A stretch of 64,000 nt of DNA from Paraphysomonas bandaiensis (taxonomy: Eukaryota; Chrysophyceae), in contig CBFFRP010000065.1 of the NCBI GenBank assembly GCA_965644295.1, positions 62,001 through 126,000 of the forward strand, read 5' to 3'. Each line of letters starts with the position of its first letter. Positions within the stretch are counted from its first letter, which is position 1. Shown piece after piece: positions 47,401 through 60,735 of the stretch. Made by a program: the position numbers and the translations under genes. The notes beneath the pieces were generated by a model. It did no database searches. It was given only the letters and a program-made list of their open reading frames with translations, and was not told the DNA's origin.

Positions 47401-49738
47401 ACCTGATTCTCATTAAGGTGGTATATATGGTGGTGTTTTGTTTGCTAATTTAACATGCAGGGTGGAAAAACCATATACTGTGGAAGTGCCTTTGATTTCA
47501 AATCCTACATATTTGATCAACTCGAGGAATCTGTTTACGATTCAACAAGCGATCGCATTGTTGGTCATCTTGAGAAACATCGCGATCTCTTTATTCCTAG
47601 TCAGTGGGACGAAGATTGCGTCACAACCAAAATGGTGAAGCTTGACGTTGTTTCGAAAATAGTGCGTTCATCACAGCTGGTGGTGCCTAGAGCTGAGGAG
47701 AGGTACCTCGGAAAACACGAGAAGAGTATTCAATTTGAAAGGGTCTCTGACATGTTTGTCCAGTTTTGCAATGCTATTACGGATAGCGATGGAGAGCAGG
47801 AGTTCATTCCTCCCGATATTGTTTGTGAATTATATGCGGATGGAATACAGAACGTTTCCGCAGCCGATATTGTAAATCAAGTCAATTTCGTGCTGGATCG
47901 GCACACGAGTGGCGAGGAAGAATACATACCTGTGGGAGTGAATGTAGAACAGAGAAATATATCCTACTTACTACGACGGTGGCTGATGAAGATCACCATC
48001 ATTATTCGACGACTATGGCTTGTGCACGACTCTCTCTTCTATATGGGCTTGTTCGGCTTGGCAGTTCTCGTATACCCGCTGATGGCTCTCCTTCTGATGG
48101 ACGGTGTAGGTGTCAACGACCTATTTCTTGGACTTTGTTTCATTACATTCTTTCCATTTTTTGTTCTTACTCTGGTTGTTCCATCTTACATGGCCGACAA
48201 CTACCGGCTTATTCGCAATGAGTTAGACAGCGGAGTGTATGGAGCGCTTGCTGTACAACTGGCGTTTCTTGGGTTTTACACGTTCATATCTATCTGTGTT
48301 GCTCTGGTTATATATTTTTCGATATTTGTGATTCATGAACACACGAACTTCTGGGAGGTTTATAGGGGGGTTATTATCCTGTGAGTAGCTCCTTCCGAAG
48401 TAGTTATAGTGTCTTATTTACAACTGTAGGAATATGGACATGTGCTTCCATGCGAGCGTGATATACTTATCCACTTTGGTCTTTGATGGTGACTCGAGAA
48501 CGGTGAGCGACTATTTCTGTTTTGAATTTATGTCACTTCCTTTTCAGGTTTTTATTGCCATTTCTGCACTTCTAACTGTACAAACGTTATTGAGTGGCAT
48601 ATTTTTTAGAATTCACAAGTTTCCTGGCGCTGTGAAAGCTATAATGCAAATCAATCCTATTTTTAACACTGCAGCTTCATTCCAACACTTTTATATAGGA
48701 TCATGTGGTGTGGACTATGGGGATGAAAAGTTCTGTAGAAACGCACTTATGTTGACTTTCGGATATGAGCCTTACAGTGAACCCTCCTATGGACTATTTG
48801 TGCTCATTGTTTGGACGGTACTGGTGAATATGCTATCCATATTTGTAGGTGTGTTGCGTAGTTGGATGGAACCGGGAGTGAAAGTTCAGAGGCGTAGTAT
48901 GGATGGATCTGGCAGCCGATATCTATCTCATTCGTTGGAGCACCCTGGGTTCTCCCTAGATAATGGAGCACGAAACGATGATGGAAACCCTCTCTCGTCA
49001 GAGGTTGGAGCCGAAGAACAACAGCACAATATTGACAGTTCAGAGCTCGATCTTGGGTTGGAGTCAGTAGAAAAGGAAGATGTTGACTCAAACCACGGGC
49101 AGGAGAAAGAGGCAACGGAACGTACACGTGAAGTTGAAATGGAGGACGACAGGAAAGAAGAACTAGTGGACGGCGATAGCCAAGAAGCTGATATTCAACA
49201 CCACAGTGATATGAAAAACAGTAATTTAGACATGGAGATTGAGATGATTAGCGGAGAATTAGAGTCAAAACAAAGCAAGGAAAGCAGCACTGCTGGGAGT
49301 ATATTAGATGATATGTCGCAAGTCAGCAGTCGTGATTGTCCATCTCCCAAGACGCGCCCACCGTTACGTAATGCTGTGATGACGCAGGAGTCCATGGCAG
49401 TTATCGATGTAATAGACAGCGCCCTAGATGACGAAAACGCTGTTGTGACCACTAACAATCTGTTTACGTGCACACAGACCGTTCAATCAAGCGGGCACGA
49501 GTTTGCAGAATTATGTATTGTAATATCATTTCATCAACAAGTGAACTCAAAGAAAGATATCATACTAGGTTTGTCAGACTCGCAATTAAGTATGAGTGTT
49601 GCTCTTGTGGATTCGCCAGATGAGGAGGAAACGATTTCCTTATTCCGGATGATTGATGGTGAAACTATTAACTCTAGGTTTAGCAAGTCGAATTCCACTA
49701 TTACTGTTGTGGCAGCAATTATTGATTTTGATTGGTAG
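44442..49738 (+). CDS. Pectinacetylesterase/Notum-like ectodomain fused to ABCG half-transporter
   Basis: Exons: 44442-44519 (signal peptide), 44572-45114, 45161-45356, 45409-46258, 46313-46454, 46506-46521 (16 nt), from 46569, 46783-46968, 47025-47067, 47115-47152, 47206-47248, 47305-47417, 47461-48380, 48430-48502 and 48548-49738; about 1490 residues. The splicing between 46569 and 46782 is unresolved. The N-terminus has the pectinacetylesterase/Notum hallmark ALCLDGSQASYY. The nucleophile elbow reads GSGAGAL where GCSAGGL is expected, so the catalytic Ser is missing. A TM helix lies at about 446-468. The ABCG ATPase follows: Walker A GPSGCGKST, signature LTDGQ, Walker B ILFLDDPTRGLDAS and H-loop AMHQP. 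A six-helix ABC2-type membrane domain and a long acidic tail complete it. Its likely role is in membrane export or surface binding. Confidence 0.85.
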
Positions 49739-50347
49739 TATTCGCTGTATATTGTATGGTAGTTACACAGTACATATTTAATAATAAGTACTCCCCAAAA
49801 AGTGAATTCTCACTTGTCTGCCACAGATAAAGTAGAATGTAGTATTTGTACATTTGTACCATTTTGAACTGATGAAAAGTAATATGCTTACATTTACCCC
49901 ATTACGACTCACTACAGGAGACAGGAGGGTACTTCGCCTTTATAGACATTACCACAAATGAAGATAGAGTTTCTATTTTCTATGCAATAGATTTCCACTA
50001 AAATGGTAGCACATGAGATGTTGCTGATGTAGTGATGACAAACTAAACAAGAGTATATGATGAAGAATAAATAATAAATACATGTATCAAACGTAGATTT
50101 GTAACAGCAGTAATGTTGACATGTTGACTTATATTGAAGTGCGAAGGGTATCGGTGATACATAGATGTGCACATCTGAAGTAATAACAACTAAAAGGAGT
50201 TCAAAACAAAAAGAATATATACTGTGACATCCTCATTATTAATGCGTCATTACACCATGTCGAAAACTTATTTCTATCTCATCTCAAATTAAGAAACGAC
50301 ACCGTTATGGAGCGAGTATGCTACGTAGGTGACTGCTTTTAGTCAAC
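49739..50347. other. Convergent intergenic region
   Basis: This AT-rich spacer separates two converging genes, so it should carry both 3' untranslated ends. No gene is recognised. Confidence 0.5.
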
Positions 50348-51964
50348 TTAATACTCATCGTCTTGTGTGGTATCGGCAGAAATGGTCATATCCAGCTGCT
50401 CTCCGGTGATGCGCTCGTAGAGACTGAGCACATCATTTGCAGCAGTCTCAAAATGACTAAAAGAAAGTAAGGCATACAGCTGTGCTATTGCTTGAGATAG
50501 GCTTACCTGGTGGCATCATAGGACTTAGAGATGTAGCACTTGTCTCGGGTGCCATCAGCCACAGGGGTAAGAAGAGTCGAGACACTGTCAAACCTTTCCA
50601 TGATGTTCCCGAGTAGGGCAATACCGGGGTTGAGTTCAGCCATGGGGTTGCTAGTCTCCACAGTTGTAGAAACGATCGCAATGTACATACCACGGGAGGC
50701 AACCATATGGGAGCTCGAGACAACGGCGACATAGATGTCGTTGCGGCGGCGGACCTCACGTGCTGGAATAATGATTTGTGCTGATTCTGAATTGTCTGTC
50801 CCAGGCACAGGGTGGTTCAGCAAACAGATGGAACGCACAACCTGTCCGGTAGCCTCACATTTGGTCGGGGGAAAGTAGGAAGGTTCCCCAATGATCTGGG
50901 GTGCCTTGGCAACCTCATTACCAGTTTTAATACCCCAAGCCTTGCCCTGTTCATCGAATAGAACCTCATCCACACCCTGTAAGTATGCAGGTCAGAAGGA
51001 ACCGGTGAATATACATTCTATGCAGGGTTACCTTGTTGAGCATGAATGTGCCTCCATGAATGGCGCAGAGGCGAGAAAACCCTTCCGGCAATCCTCCCAA
51101 CCCGTAGATGGGGTAGATGTATGGGGACTTTCCGTATCGCTCTAGCGAGTAAACGTATAGCTGGATGCATTCACATGCGTATGAAGCACGCTTGTTGAGG
51201 TAGTCATCGTCCGTCTGTAAAGCCATTGCGTGGCCAGTGAAGGACTGAGTATTGGCATCAAGACCAAAGTCTTCGAAAAGTTCCCTCATGGTCATTTGAT
51301 CCAAATTCTTACCGTTGCGCCAGGTAGAAGGGTTTGATTTGTCATAGGCCTGAAGAAAGAGCAGGAAGTTGCGAAACTTGCGCTTTTCAAAGAACCCCAT
51401 AAGTGATGAGTTAAGGGCCTCCTGGCCGGTGGCAGGAACTTTCTGGGGCTTGTTGTCCTTGAGGACGTAGCTACCATCAACACTCTTGAATTCCAGGTAG
51501 CGGGTCACCTACAGATAGGTTAAGTCAATTCTCATCACTGCAAAACACAAAAGACTGACCTTGGCATGGAGAAGGATTTTGACAAGATCACCACATGCCA
51601 TGATAAATTTCGGAACCAAGTCAACATTCCAGTCACGAGAATGCCCTAAGCTCTGTGGAGGTTCTTCTCCGCCGCGGAACTTCTGGTAGAGATTAGATAA
51701 ACTCAAAGAGGCGGTGTCCGATCCATAATAGTTGTTCTTATCAACATGCAACACACGTTTGCCTTTCACAGACAACAATCCACTGATAATACACTCCGTA
51801 AGTCCAGTTCCCATAATAATGGCATCATATTCTCCATCTAATTAATAGACGTTAGATATCATGATACATACATATATATATACATGTACTAGCATATTAC
51901 CCGCTAGTGGCTCACATCCCTCTGGAAGCCAATCAAAATTAGCACTTGATTTTTCTTCTGACAT
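50348..51964 (-). CDS. GDI: Rab GDP-dissociation inhibitor
   Basis: This extracts prenylated Rab-GDP from membranes and recycles it through the cytosol. Five exons: 51901-51964, 51560-51837, 51032-51508, 50507-50976 and 50348-50456, giving 465 residues (family about 445-460). The N-terminal dinucleotide-fold motif reads DAIIMGTGLTECIISG, followed by VLHVDKNNYYG. The Rab-binding platform region has GRE-like features, and SPYIYPIYGLGGLPEGFSRL is highly conserved in GDIs. An extra N-terminal segment (about 22 residues, encoded by exon 1) precedes the usual start. The acidic C-terminus ends DDEY. The lack of large insertions favours GDI over Rab escort protein. Confidence 0.96.
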
Positions 51965-52485
51965 TTTAATTTGATCACAATATAAACTTTTCTATTAGTC
52001 TAATAATGGAGTGAGTTGTGTGGTATTGACGTAATGAGTATGTTACTAGAGTGTGCCTATATATACATACACAGCAGTATTGATCCATATCATATGCATA
52101 ATTTTTGTTGTATGGTGGGATGTATATGAAAGTCCTGTACATATAGGGGGATGTGTATGCATGGAGTGTTCAGACCCCACCTCATCGCCGGTGTACGTAC
52201 CTCACGGATATAGGTCAATAGATATCCAATAAAATATAGGAATCATGATATGATTCGATGTAAATGTACGCGCCACTTGGCAGATGCAGAGCCGCTACTT
52301 ATCTGCAGTAGAGTACAGGCACATACTGCTGTATATGGTATATTGGTATGTATATATATGCAGCACTGCAGTTCCTTCTGGCTTCTAGAGCAGCACTTTG
52401 TGTATTATAAATTACACTCGAATCAAGGTACATACCATTCGATTCATATAGTCTCTAGTTGTAGTAGATTAACGTGAAAGGTTCC
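51965..52485. promoter_or_regulatory. Divergent intergenic region (GDI / PDI)
   Basis: Two secretory-pathway genes are transcribed away from each other, 521 bases apart. The spacer is rich in TATATA-type runs. No particular element is recognised. Confidence 0.4.
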
Positions 52486-54153
52486 ATGATTAGACGGTGG
52501 GGATTCACGGGATTGGCTGTAATAGCGCTGCTTGCTCTGAGCAGAGGAGGTGCAGTAACACTGATGTACATTAAACTTTATACAAACTAACCCACCTGTA
52601 TTAATATAGATGACTTTGAGGACTATGCTGGAGCAGGGGGTGATATGGACTATGGGTGAGAGCATTATTATGTGTTGTTGCTGCTTCTTATGTGACTCTG
52701 GGGATGTGTAGTTACGGAGAGGGAGGATATGGAGGGGACCCCTATGGTGGATATGGCGGTGGGGGATACGGTGGCGGGTATGGCATGGACCCATACGGTG
52801 GAGGGTATGGAGGTGATCCTTACGGTGGTTATGGTGGTGGCCCTCCTCCTATCCCAATGAAAGAGTTCACTTCTATTGAGGAAATCAAAGAATTCGTTGC
52901 CGAAGATGACAAGGAACCTGCAATAGTAGGATATTTCGACTTGGAGACCCACAGTGCTGATAAAGAGGCTTTTGATGAGGCTCATCAAATGGGTCAGACC
53001 AAGTATAGGTTTGGATTCACCAGCAGCAAGGAGGTGCTGGAGGCAATGAAGTACGATGGGTGCTCAGTTGTTGTGTACCGCCCGGTTAGTTAGTTGCACA
53101 CACACCTTTCCCGATTTTATTTTCCCTTCAGAGTAAATTTGTAAGTGAGAAGTACGAAAAGCCGAAGAGCCGTTACCCCTCAAAGAGTATTAAAAGTAGT
53201 AGCGCTCTAATGAAGTTTATTGAAGACAAATCGTTGCCTTTGGTGGGTCTGAAGACCGCCGCTGGAGCCTCTCGTTATGAAGACCAGGGCCTACCCGAAG
53301 TGACCCTTTTCGTGGAGGTTGATCTTGACAGAAACTTCAAGCAATTCCAGTACTACGCGAACCGCCTTCGTAAGGTGCTTTACTTTATTATATTCCTTAC
53401 GTACCACTCATTGAATTTCTTATGTCTAGGTGGCCAAGGACTACACCTCTAAAGTAGTGTTTAACATTGGCGATAAGGAGTAAGTCAGTTCCATGAACTA
53501 TGTAGTTTGTGCTTATCATTAACTATAGGGAGCAGTCATACCTTGCCAGCAGCAAGTATGGGATTACTCTTCCGGACCGTAAAGACGTTGGGTTGGGTCT
53601 CCGCAGTGGTGGCAATTTCTACAAAATGGAAACTTCCTTCTCTATGGACAATGTGCGTGCCTTCGTAGAGGAGTTCCTTGCGGGAGGACTTGCAGGGAAG
53701 GAACACCAGCAGGCGGATGACCTAGATGCCTACGGAGAGGAAGAGGAGGACGGACCAAGTGCCGTTGTGACACTCGATAATTCCAACTTTGACGAGGTAG
53801 TGACTGAAAGCGGGAACGATGTGATGGTCGAATTCTATGCGCCCTGGTGTGGTCACTGCAAGGCACTCAAGCCCACTTACGCTAGCGTCGCCAACAGACT
53901 CAGCGATGTGGAGACTGTCACCGTTGCAGCTATGGATGCGTCAACCCATACTCCACCCAGCTCTTTCGACGTTCAGGTAGTGCTCCACAATCGTTTGTTT
54001 ATTCTCTCTAAATGTGTTTGTACACCATAGGGTTTCCCAACGCTATATTTCGTTCCTGGAGATAAGAGCAAATCTCCCATGCCTTACGAAGGACCAAGGG
54101 ATGCGGATGCTATCGTAGATTTCATCAAGAAACATGCAACCACTAAGTTTTAA
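52486..54153 (+). CDS. Protein disulfide-isomerase-like protein with single CGHC domain
   Basis: Seven exons: 52486-52549, 52610-52655, 52712-53084, 53132-53374, 53430-53479, 53529-53976 and 54031-54153, giving 448 residues. A signal peptide (MIRRWGFTGLAVIALLALS) is followed by an acidic stretch and a Gly/Tyr-rich tract (repeated YGGDPYGG) at about residues 36-85. Next are thioredoxin-fold regions without cysteine pairs, resembling b and b' (about 90-330). The last domain is an active a' domain with FYAPWCGHCKALKPTY and the cis-Pro segment GFPTLYFVP. Unlike typical PDI/ERp57 it lacks an N-terminal active a domain and ends ATTKF without KDEL/HDEL. It probably catalyses disulfide exchange in the secretory pathway; how it is retained there is unclear. 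A polyadenylation signal AATAAA lies at 54216-54221. Confidence 0.93.
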
Positions 54154-54221
54154 ATCGTAGAGAATACATAGTGGGATATATAGGAATCATTGGAATGTGG
54201 CGAGGAGAAATTTGTAATAAA

Positions 54222-55372
54222 ACATTTAGCTTCTGATATGGTGATGTTTTTGCAACTGTAGATGCTAATCTTATACTGCAACGCAACAAGAAGGTGTCGT
54301 AAATAAAAAAGAGATAATAGTTTACCAAAACAATGAGAGGTCGAATACAATGATGAATAGTGACATATAATATGTTCCATGAGCAGCACGACTAACGTAG
54401 AGTTTGTATTTCGCCAAACTACTCAAAGTAGAGTGAGTTATATATACGCTGGGTTCTTTTTCCAATAAGTTATACGATTGTATTTACACGCCGTGGTTTT
54501 CATCAAATTTACAATGAGCTTTTTATCGAACATTGAGAATTACTCTAAAACAGTTTGAACGGACTTCTTCATCAAATCTGCGAAAAGACATATAACTTGC
54601 TTAAGAATGGTACAAAGATAATTGATTTTTTTTGTAAATATTATCAGTCAGCCCATGAAACCCAAAAACACTTCATATAGATATTATGTTTAGCGGGACT
54701 CTGAAATAGGTACGAGAATATAGCTTTTCAGTTGGGCATCTATGTTACTATAACCGTTGTTCTACGAGTTGTTTTGGTATTAGTGTAGCAGTGATAATAT
54801 ATACTTATATGATATGGCTCCTGTAGACTGCACTGAATGAATCGTATAGTTTGTGTCAGCCTTTCCTTCAATGTATGGGAGATCATATAGAGAAAATGTT
54901 GAGGACTGATTTGATCTGAGCAAACTGCCTTTGCAGAGTTTAGTTATCTGCTGCATGCCTACCTGCAAGATCATCACCTGAGCTGATATTGACATTACCC
55001 CAAACAACAGCTCATTCGACCCTATCATCATCTCGTACGTCGAATTCCTGTACGATGATTCGCTAATCTCGCTTTCAACTTTGATGTGGAATAGATATCG
55101 GAGGATATTGAGTTCCTTCCAGAAATGCGGCACAATATTCCTGCTTTATCTACTAAATTTCGGATTTTTCATTTTCTGTCACCAGATTTTGGAATATTTT
55201 CTGTTGATTATGACGTACAGAGTATATAGAGATTTATGGAATGTATGACTGTGAGTGTTAAAGTATGGCATATCTGTTGCAGTAATTAATAGACCGACAA
55301 ACAAAATAGATGACTGCTTATCGAAGGAGGAGATAATGAGAATTGTGTAAGACCAGTGTTTTCTTAGCCGGC
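54222..55372. other. Intergenic region
   Basis: No gene is firmly supported. A 117-codon minus-strand frame at 54780-55133 lacks recognisable motifs and splice context. The end of the stretch must contain the promoter of the gene starting at 55373. Confidence 0.4.
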
Positions 55373-58300
55373 ATGGAGAAAGGAGACACTCGCAGACCTC
55401 TGCTATCGGTTAGCAGTGTTATTATATTAATTACTATATGAGTGTGACTATGAATGTATAGGAGTATGTTGCACATGATCAGACCAATGAAAGACATCGA
55501 TTATACTCACAGAATGCTCCAAAAATAATGCTTGAGACAATCTCTGCTCGGGCGAATGGAATATTCGCATTGACTTATATCGTGTTTGTATTGGCACTCA
55601 TGTTCGATATCCACACAACTGTTAAGGGGTTCAATGGACGAAATGCTGAGCTTTCGTCTGAAAGTTGTAAATCTCAAAACATTGTTGTGGGGACGACAGA
55701 AGGCAATTACGGTAAGTCAATTCCTGGCAATTGCAATGCACAGTGTTGGGTGTTAGAGCATTGCTGTTACTCTTTTAAATACAGATGTTTAATGATACCC
55801 TTGCGCAGGATGTACTGATATACTGAACAGTTCGCAATCCTCCAAAACGTTGACCTGGATAGGACATGCCAAAGGATTTACGAACGTTATCTCTGTTGCA
55901 GTAAAAGCGAAGTTATCTAATACATCAACTATATTCTACAATGGCAGCTATATAGACGATGATTCCGTCATATCAGATATTACAATCAAATACGACCTGT
56001 ACTTGTATTGCTGCTACAGCAATTCTAATTGCGGCAATGTTTCCATTCCTGGGCAGGATGACGTCAATGCCAACGGAGACTGGAAGAGCGTGCTATCCCT
56101 CAACAATGAGAAAATTAATATAGATAAGTATGTGTCGTTAGAAGATGGCGACTCATCCACAATGACACTGCTACCCAACACATTTCAGAACCAAGAGTCT
56201 CTTCCGACAGAAGGGAAAGTTAAATCCTACTTGGTGTACATAGTTTTCGATCAAGAGTATTCGTCATACGAATCTTGGGATCAAGTGACGTACACATTTC
56301 GAGATATTTCTCGTCCTGATGTTTCCAATACTGATATGGCCCTCCCTGTTGTGATTCTACTGACCATTATTGCATTAGGCATGTATGTATATGCTATATT
56401 CGGCATCACTCATGGGAAAATTCGTCAAGCTCTTCCAGAACAAAAGTGGTGTATTGTGTATTTGCTTGCTGTTATTCTCTTTCAGAATCCAATCTATGCT
56501 GTAATAGTAGTGTTCATCGACAGCCCATCACCTACCGCGGTGTATGCCTGTTATGTCCTCGATGCACTTGCACAGTCTATGCTTATCACTGTATGGCTTC
56601 TATTTGCAGATGGCCTACGGAGACAGACAGACTATATATGGTTTTACGCTCCTAAAGTAGCTACAGGAGTTTGTATATTTACATGTAACTTGGTTGTCTT
56701 AACTCTTCAATTTCCGTCTATGAATCCGCATGATACTAGGAGCCCAGTGGAAGCAGTTTCTAACTGGTCCGACGGCACAAAATTGGTGTTCATTATTTTT
56801 TCCATATCACTCATTACCATATTATGGTTTTGGACATTTTGGTGGTTTTATATGTTATGGTACACTGGAAAGACTTTGCAGCAGCTGCCCTACATGACAA
56901 CACGTTATCTACAACTATCTTTTCGTTTTTTCTCTTTACAAGCAACACTGGTGACGCTATACTACTTTTTGCAAAATATATTGATCGTCTTTTACATTTT
57001 GCAACGGAGTGATTGGAAGCACGAAACTCTAGAGAACATAACAGATAATATCAATGTAAGACGTTGGATATGTAACTGCGATGTATAGTTGTGTAGTTCA
57101 TTTGTACCTCTATGGTGTGAATATTGTGATATAATGAACTGTGGAGTTTTGTAAACCTGCTTTTGCGTCTAACGTCTAATGTTTTCAGACGTTATTCCGG
57201 CAGCAAAGTTTATCATTTGGAAAAGTAATTTTTCTGACCACTTATGGTCTCATTTTGGCCTTTTTCTTTCTGCCAGCATCATCAGCCAAAGTAGATAACG
57301 CCATGGTTTCCCTTCAAGTGTCATATGTGGTATCTGAAGATGAAATGAAATCCGTTCGCCGTAAGCGGAAAACGGCCATTCGTCGCTTGGTGGCGTTGCG
57401 GCAACTTGTGGATGCCAAGTTAGATATATTTTGCGTTGATTTGGCACTGGAACTGCATGCTCTTTCGAATGAGGTATATCAAACAATAGCATATTGTATG
57501 TGACTTTTTTGTTATTCCGTTGAATTGAAAGCATATTTACGTCTAGGCATTTGTGAAATTTGAGCTAACCCTTGTATGTATGAAGGCGTACAATGATGGC
57601 GGTGGACTCATCACTTTATCTGGCTATGGCCCGTTAAACCTTGAGCTATGTGGCTATACTCTGATCAACCAGGCCTATGACAGTGAACACGAGGCAGTAT
57701 GCTACATCGTCAGGCATAAAACGATTAATAGAGTAGTTGTCATATTCAGGTATGATTCACTGTCGATATTACAATCAGCAACTTGTACTTGTGTGTCAGT
57801 AGTGTGCACATTTTGTGACTTGATGTATTCCAGAGGAAGTGCAAGTCGGCAACACTGGACAGACAATTTAAAGTTTTCTCAACGACCAATAAATTTAGTT
57901 GAAATGCCACTAAAGACTCTTGATTTAGTGGATGGTCTACAGATTCCAATGCAAAATAATACAGGTACAATATATCAGTGCTGTAGTATAAGTGGTATGT
58001 AGTTTTATGCATTACATATAGGTATTGGACCATCCATATTTTGTGTATATTTTGCGTTATAGATGCAGCTAAAGTTATTGTATATTCAGTGACATATAAT
58101 CAAGGGCACGGGTTTAATTTATTCGGTGGGTATGACTCTGACAGCGATTCTGATGAGGATGGCTGTGAATTAGTAGACACCGGGTATGCTGAAGAGGAAC
58201 AAGGGTAACTCTGAACTAATTTTAGTATCCTTTGTTACGTATGTGTAGGTACAATGCTCTAAGGAGTCGCACTGAGTCAACCACATCATACGGTGATAGT

Positions 58301-59795
58301 GACGACCATAGTAGAACATTGCGACATTCGTTTGCAGAGGTAAGTGCACCGTTCATGTCTTTGAAATCTGATTTTTTCTCGTGTAGGGTGCAAGTATGGT
58401 TGAGGGGGGACTGAAACGTGTTGCCACCACTGTTGGTGGAGTAGTGGATGCCACTACTGGCGCCCTTCGGACAGCGGCCTCCCACACACCCGTACTTCAG
58501 CTGGCAGTTAACACATATGTGCACAGGTGTTTTACTATTATGTTATTGTATATAGCGTATAAAGTACTTTACAAGTCACTATAATTTTAACGTGTGTACT
58601 TTACGTTAGTGGCTTCTGGGAAGTATATTTAACAGTCCGCGAGTTCATTCATTCAACATTACGACAAGAGCTCAGCAGATCACCAGCTCATTTGTACTTC
58701 ACTGGACATTCAATGGGAGGTATGGGATAAGTGGATACACGTTTGCGGTGCATACCACATTTGACACTCTAGTTACTTTAATAGTATTTCGTATATTGCG
58801 GTGGTTGCAATTATTGTTGCTAATGGTGTTATGTATATACTCTGTGCAATTTCGTGTACTCATGCATATATGAAGGGGCACTAGCGACACTGGCAGCGGC
58901 TGACGTAACATTGAACACAGTTCCTAGAATCAATAGATACCTTAGACATAAGAGAAGGTGAGAGTTTCGTGCGCTTGTGATATTAGAGTGACCAATTTCA
59001 TTTATACATATATATCTGTCTGCAATATTGTGCTTCACATTTAAATGTGTTCTAAAGTGTTCCCGTATAAGTAGGGCGGATAGGCAAACGACGGAGTCAT
59101 CTGTCGACGAGGATATTAGTGACAGCAGAGCATACGGAATTTCTGCCTCTACACCAAGTAGAATAAGAGTCGGAATGTATAATTTCGGTTCTCCAAGGTG
59201 TGTATACAGTTCAACTATTTGCTCTCCATTTTTATACGTCTTTTCACAATCATTTTATTCGTTTTGAGAATGTACGCTAATTCTTTAATAGGGTTGGAAA
59301 TTGGAACTTCGCGAGTGCTTTCAACAAAATTGTTCCGGATGGTTTCAGAGTGGGTAAGTAGACGACATATCATGTTATTGTCACTGACAGGATATTTTGT
59401 AACTTTTTGCAGTTGTAGATGGCGATATCGTGACAGGCATACCAAAAGGGAACTATAAACATGTTGGAACTGAAATATTAATCGATGGGCACGGAAGTGG
59501 CACTATAATAATTGACCCGAGTTTCGTTGAGTCTCGTTTACAGAAGAGTAACAAGACATCTGTAGAAGCTCACTCACTGCTTGTCTGCAAGCGAGGGCTA
59601 TTGGGAGTTAAAGCAGCAACTGAATATTTACACAACAATGCCATGGAGAGGTCACAAAACCATGATGGATGTGATGACGGTTATATGTATTCAGCCCTTG
59701 ATATACAGCTGGCCATGGAATCTAGTAAAGCTGCACTATTTGCGGTGTCTAGCGGAGAATATAAAAGTACATATAGTGGAGAAAGGAGCAAATAG
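55373..59795 (+). CDS. Multi-TM protein fused to class 3 lipase
   Basis: Fourteen exons: 55373-55408, 55462-55711, 55809-57055, 57189-57473, 57547-57749, 57834-57964, 58063-58204, 58249-58339, 58387-58526, 58610-58719, 58876-58957, 59072-59197, 59292-59353 and 59413-59795. All phases agree, giving 1095 residues. The N-terminal half has a TM anchor, an extracellular domain (about 95-270) and about seven helices. The block around LPEQKWCIVYLLAVILFQNP recalls Wntless/TMEM181-like (GOST) proteins; that link is tentative. The C-terminal half is a lipase class 3 alpha/beta hydrolase. It has FRGSASRQHW (oxyanion region), nucleophile elbow TGHSMGGALATL, NFGSPRVGN, Asp in VVDGDIVTGIP and His in YKHVG. 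An acidic SDSDSDEDG insert sits between the oxyanion region and the elbow, as in regulatory loops of diacylglycerol lipases. It is probably a membrane lipid hydrolase. Confidence 0.88.
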
Positions 59796-60735
59796 TAAGT
59801 AGACAGCTAGCATTTATAGCTTATGGTTTTGACTTGTTTTGTATTACTTTAATAATTGTGTCCTGTGAAGTGATAGTGAGTGAAGGCTAAAGTAGTACAT
59901 AATATATACGTGAATGGTCTCAGTATAGTTGTATATAAAAAAACAGGTGACGATATGTGCTCTATTCGGGACTAAATGTGCAATTGCTTTGTTATGGTGT
60001 TACATCAGTTAAATTCTGTGGTGTGTAGTTACTATAATAATGCATCATACCTTGTTCGTTTTATAGTTTGAAATGTACACTTACTTCGTACTTCGTACTA
60101 TTGACAATTGACCATTTTCAGATGATTAAGATCGTTGTAAGAGAAGTTTAAGTTAGTCAAAACTAGATAGATTACTTTATTATGATTGTATACACAATTG
60201 TGTGTGTTGTCATGTAACACATGTCAACAACATGATAAATTATCTCGTTCATGTCAACCACTGCTCAACTTCCGTATCTTGAATCGTCATGATATAATAC
60301 TTCAGTTTCACAGTTATAGCTATATAGCACCTGTGACTATTGACTACGTATTACTGTTTTTCACATTGTATTTAACGTATTCTACAGTACTATCTTAGAG
60401 AACCATACGTATTCCAATACGTACTAATGTGATGTAGTAATAAGCTTAAACAGCACCACATTGATCTAAATCATTTCTTTTCTATAATAACGAAGTTAAA
60501 CTAGCACCAATCAGTGCGTAACTACATAAATCTTTTTGAGAAATAATACAAATATTACAATTTACTTTACCTACGCGAACATATAATTGTAAACGACGCG
60601 AGAAATGATGATCAGGTTGATATTTCATCGACGCGTTCACATTAAATCCTCCCCAATATGATACATTACTACAACGGTGTTAAATTTCCGCAAAAACAAA
60701 TACATGCATTCTTAATTATGTCTGGAATGCTCTTA
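59796..60735. other. Convergent intergenic region
   Basis: This AT-rich spacer lies between converging genes. No features are recognised beyond probable 3' untranslated regions. Confidence 0.4.

Noticed and set aside
54780-55133. 117-codon minus-strand frame between the PDI and lipase genes
   Set aside because: No domain, signal peptide, splice pattern or recognised neighbour supports it. It could be real, but I see nothing beyond an open frame.
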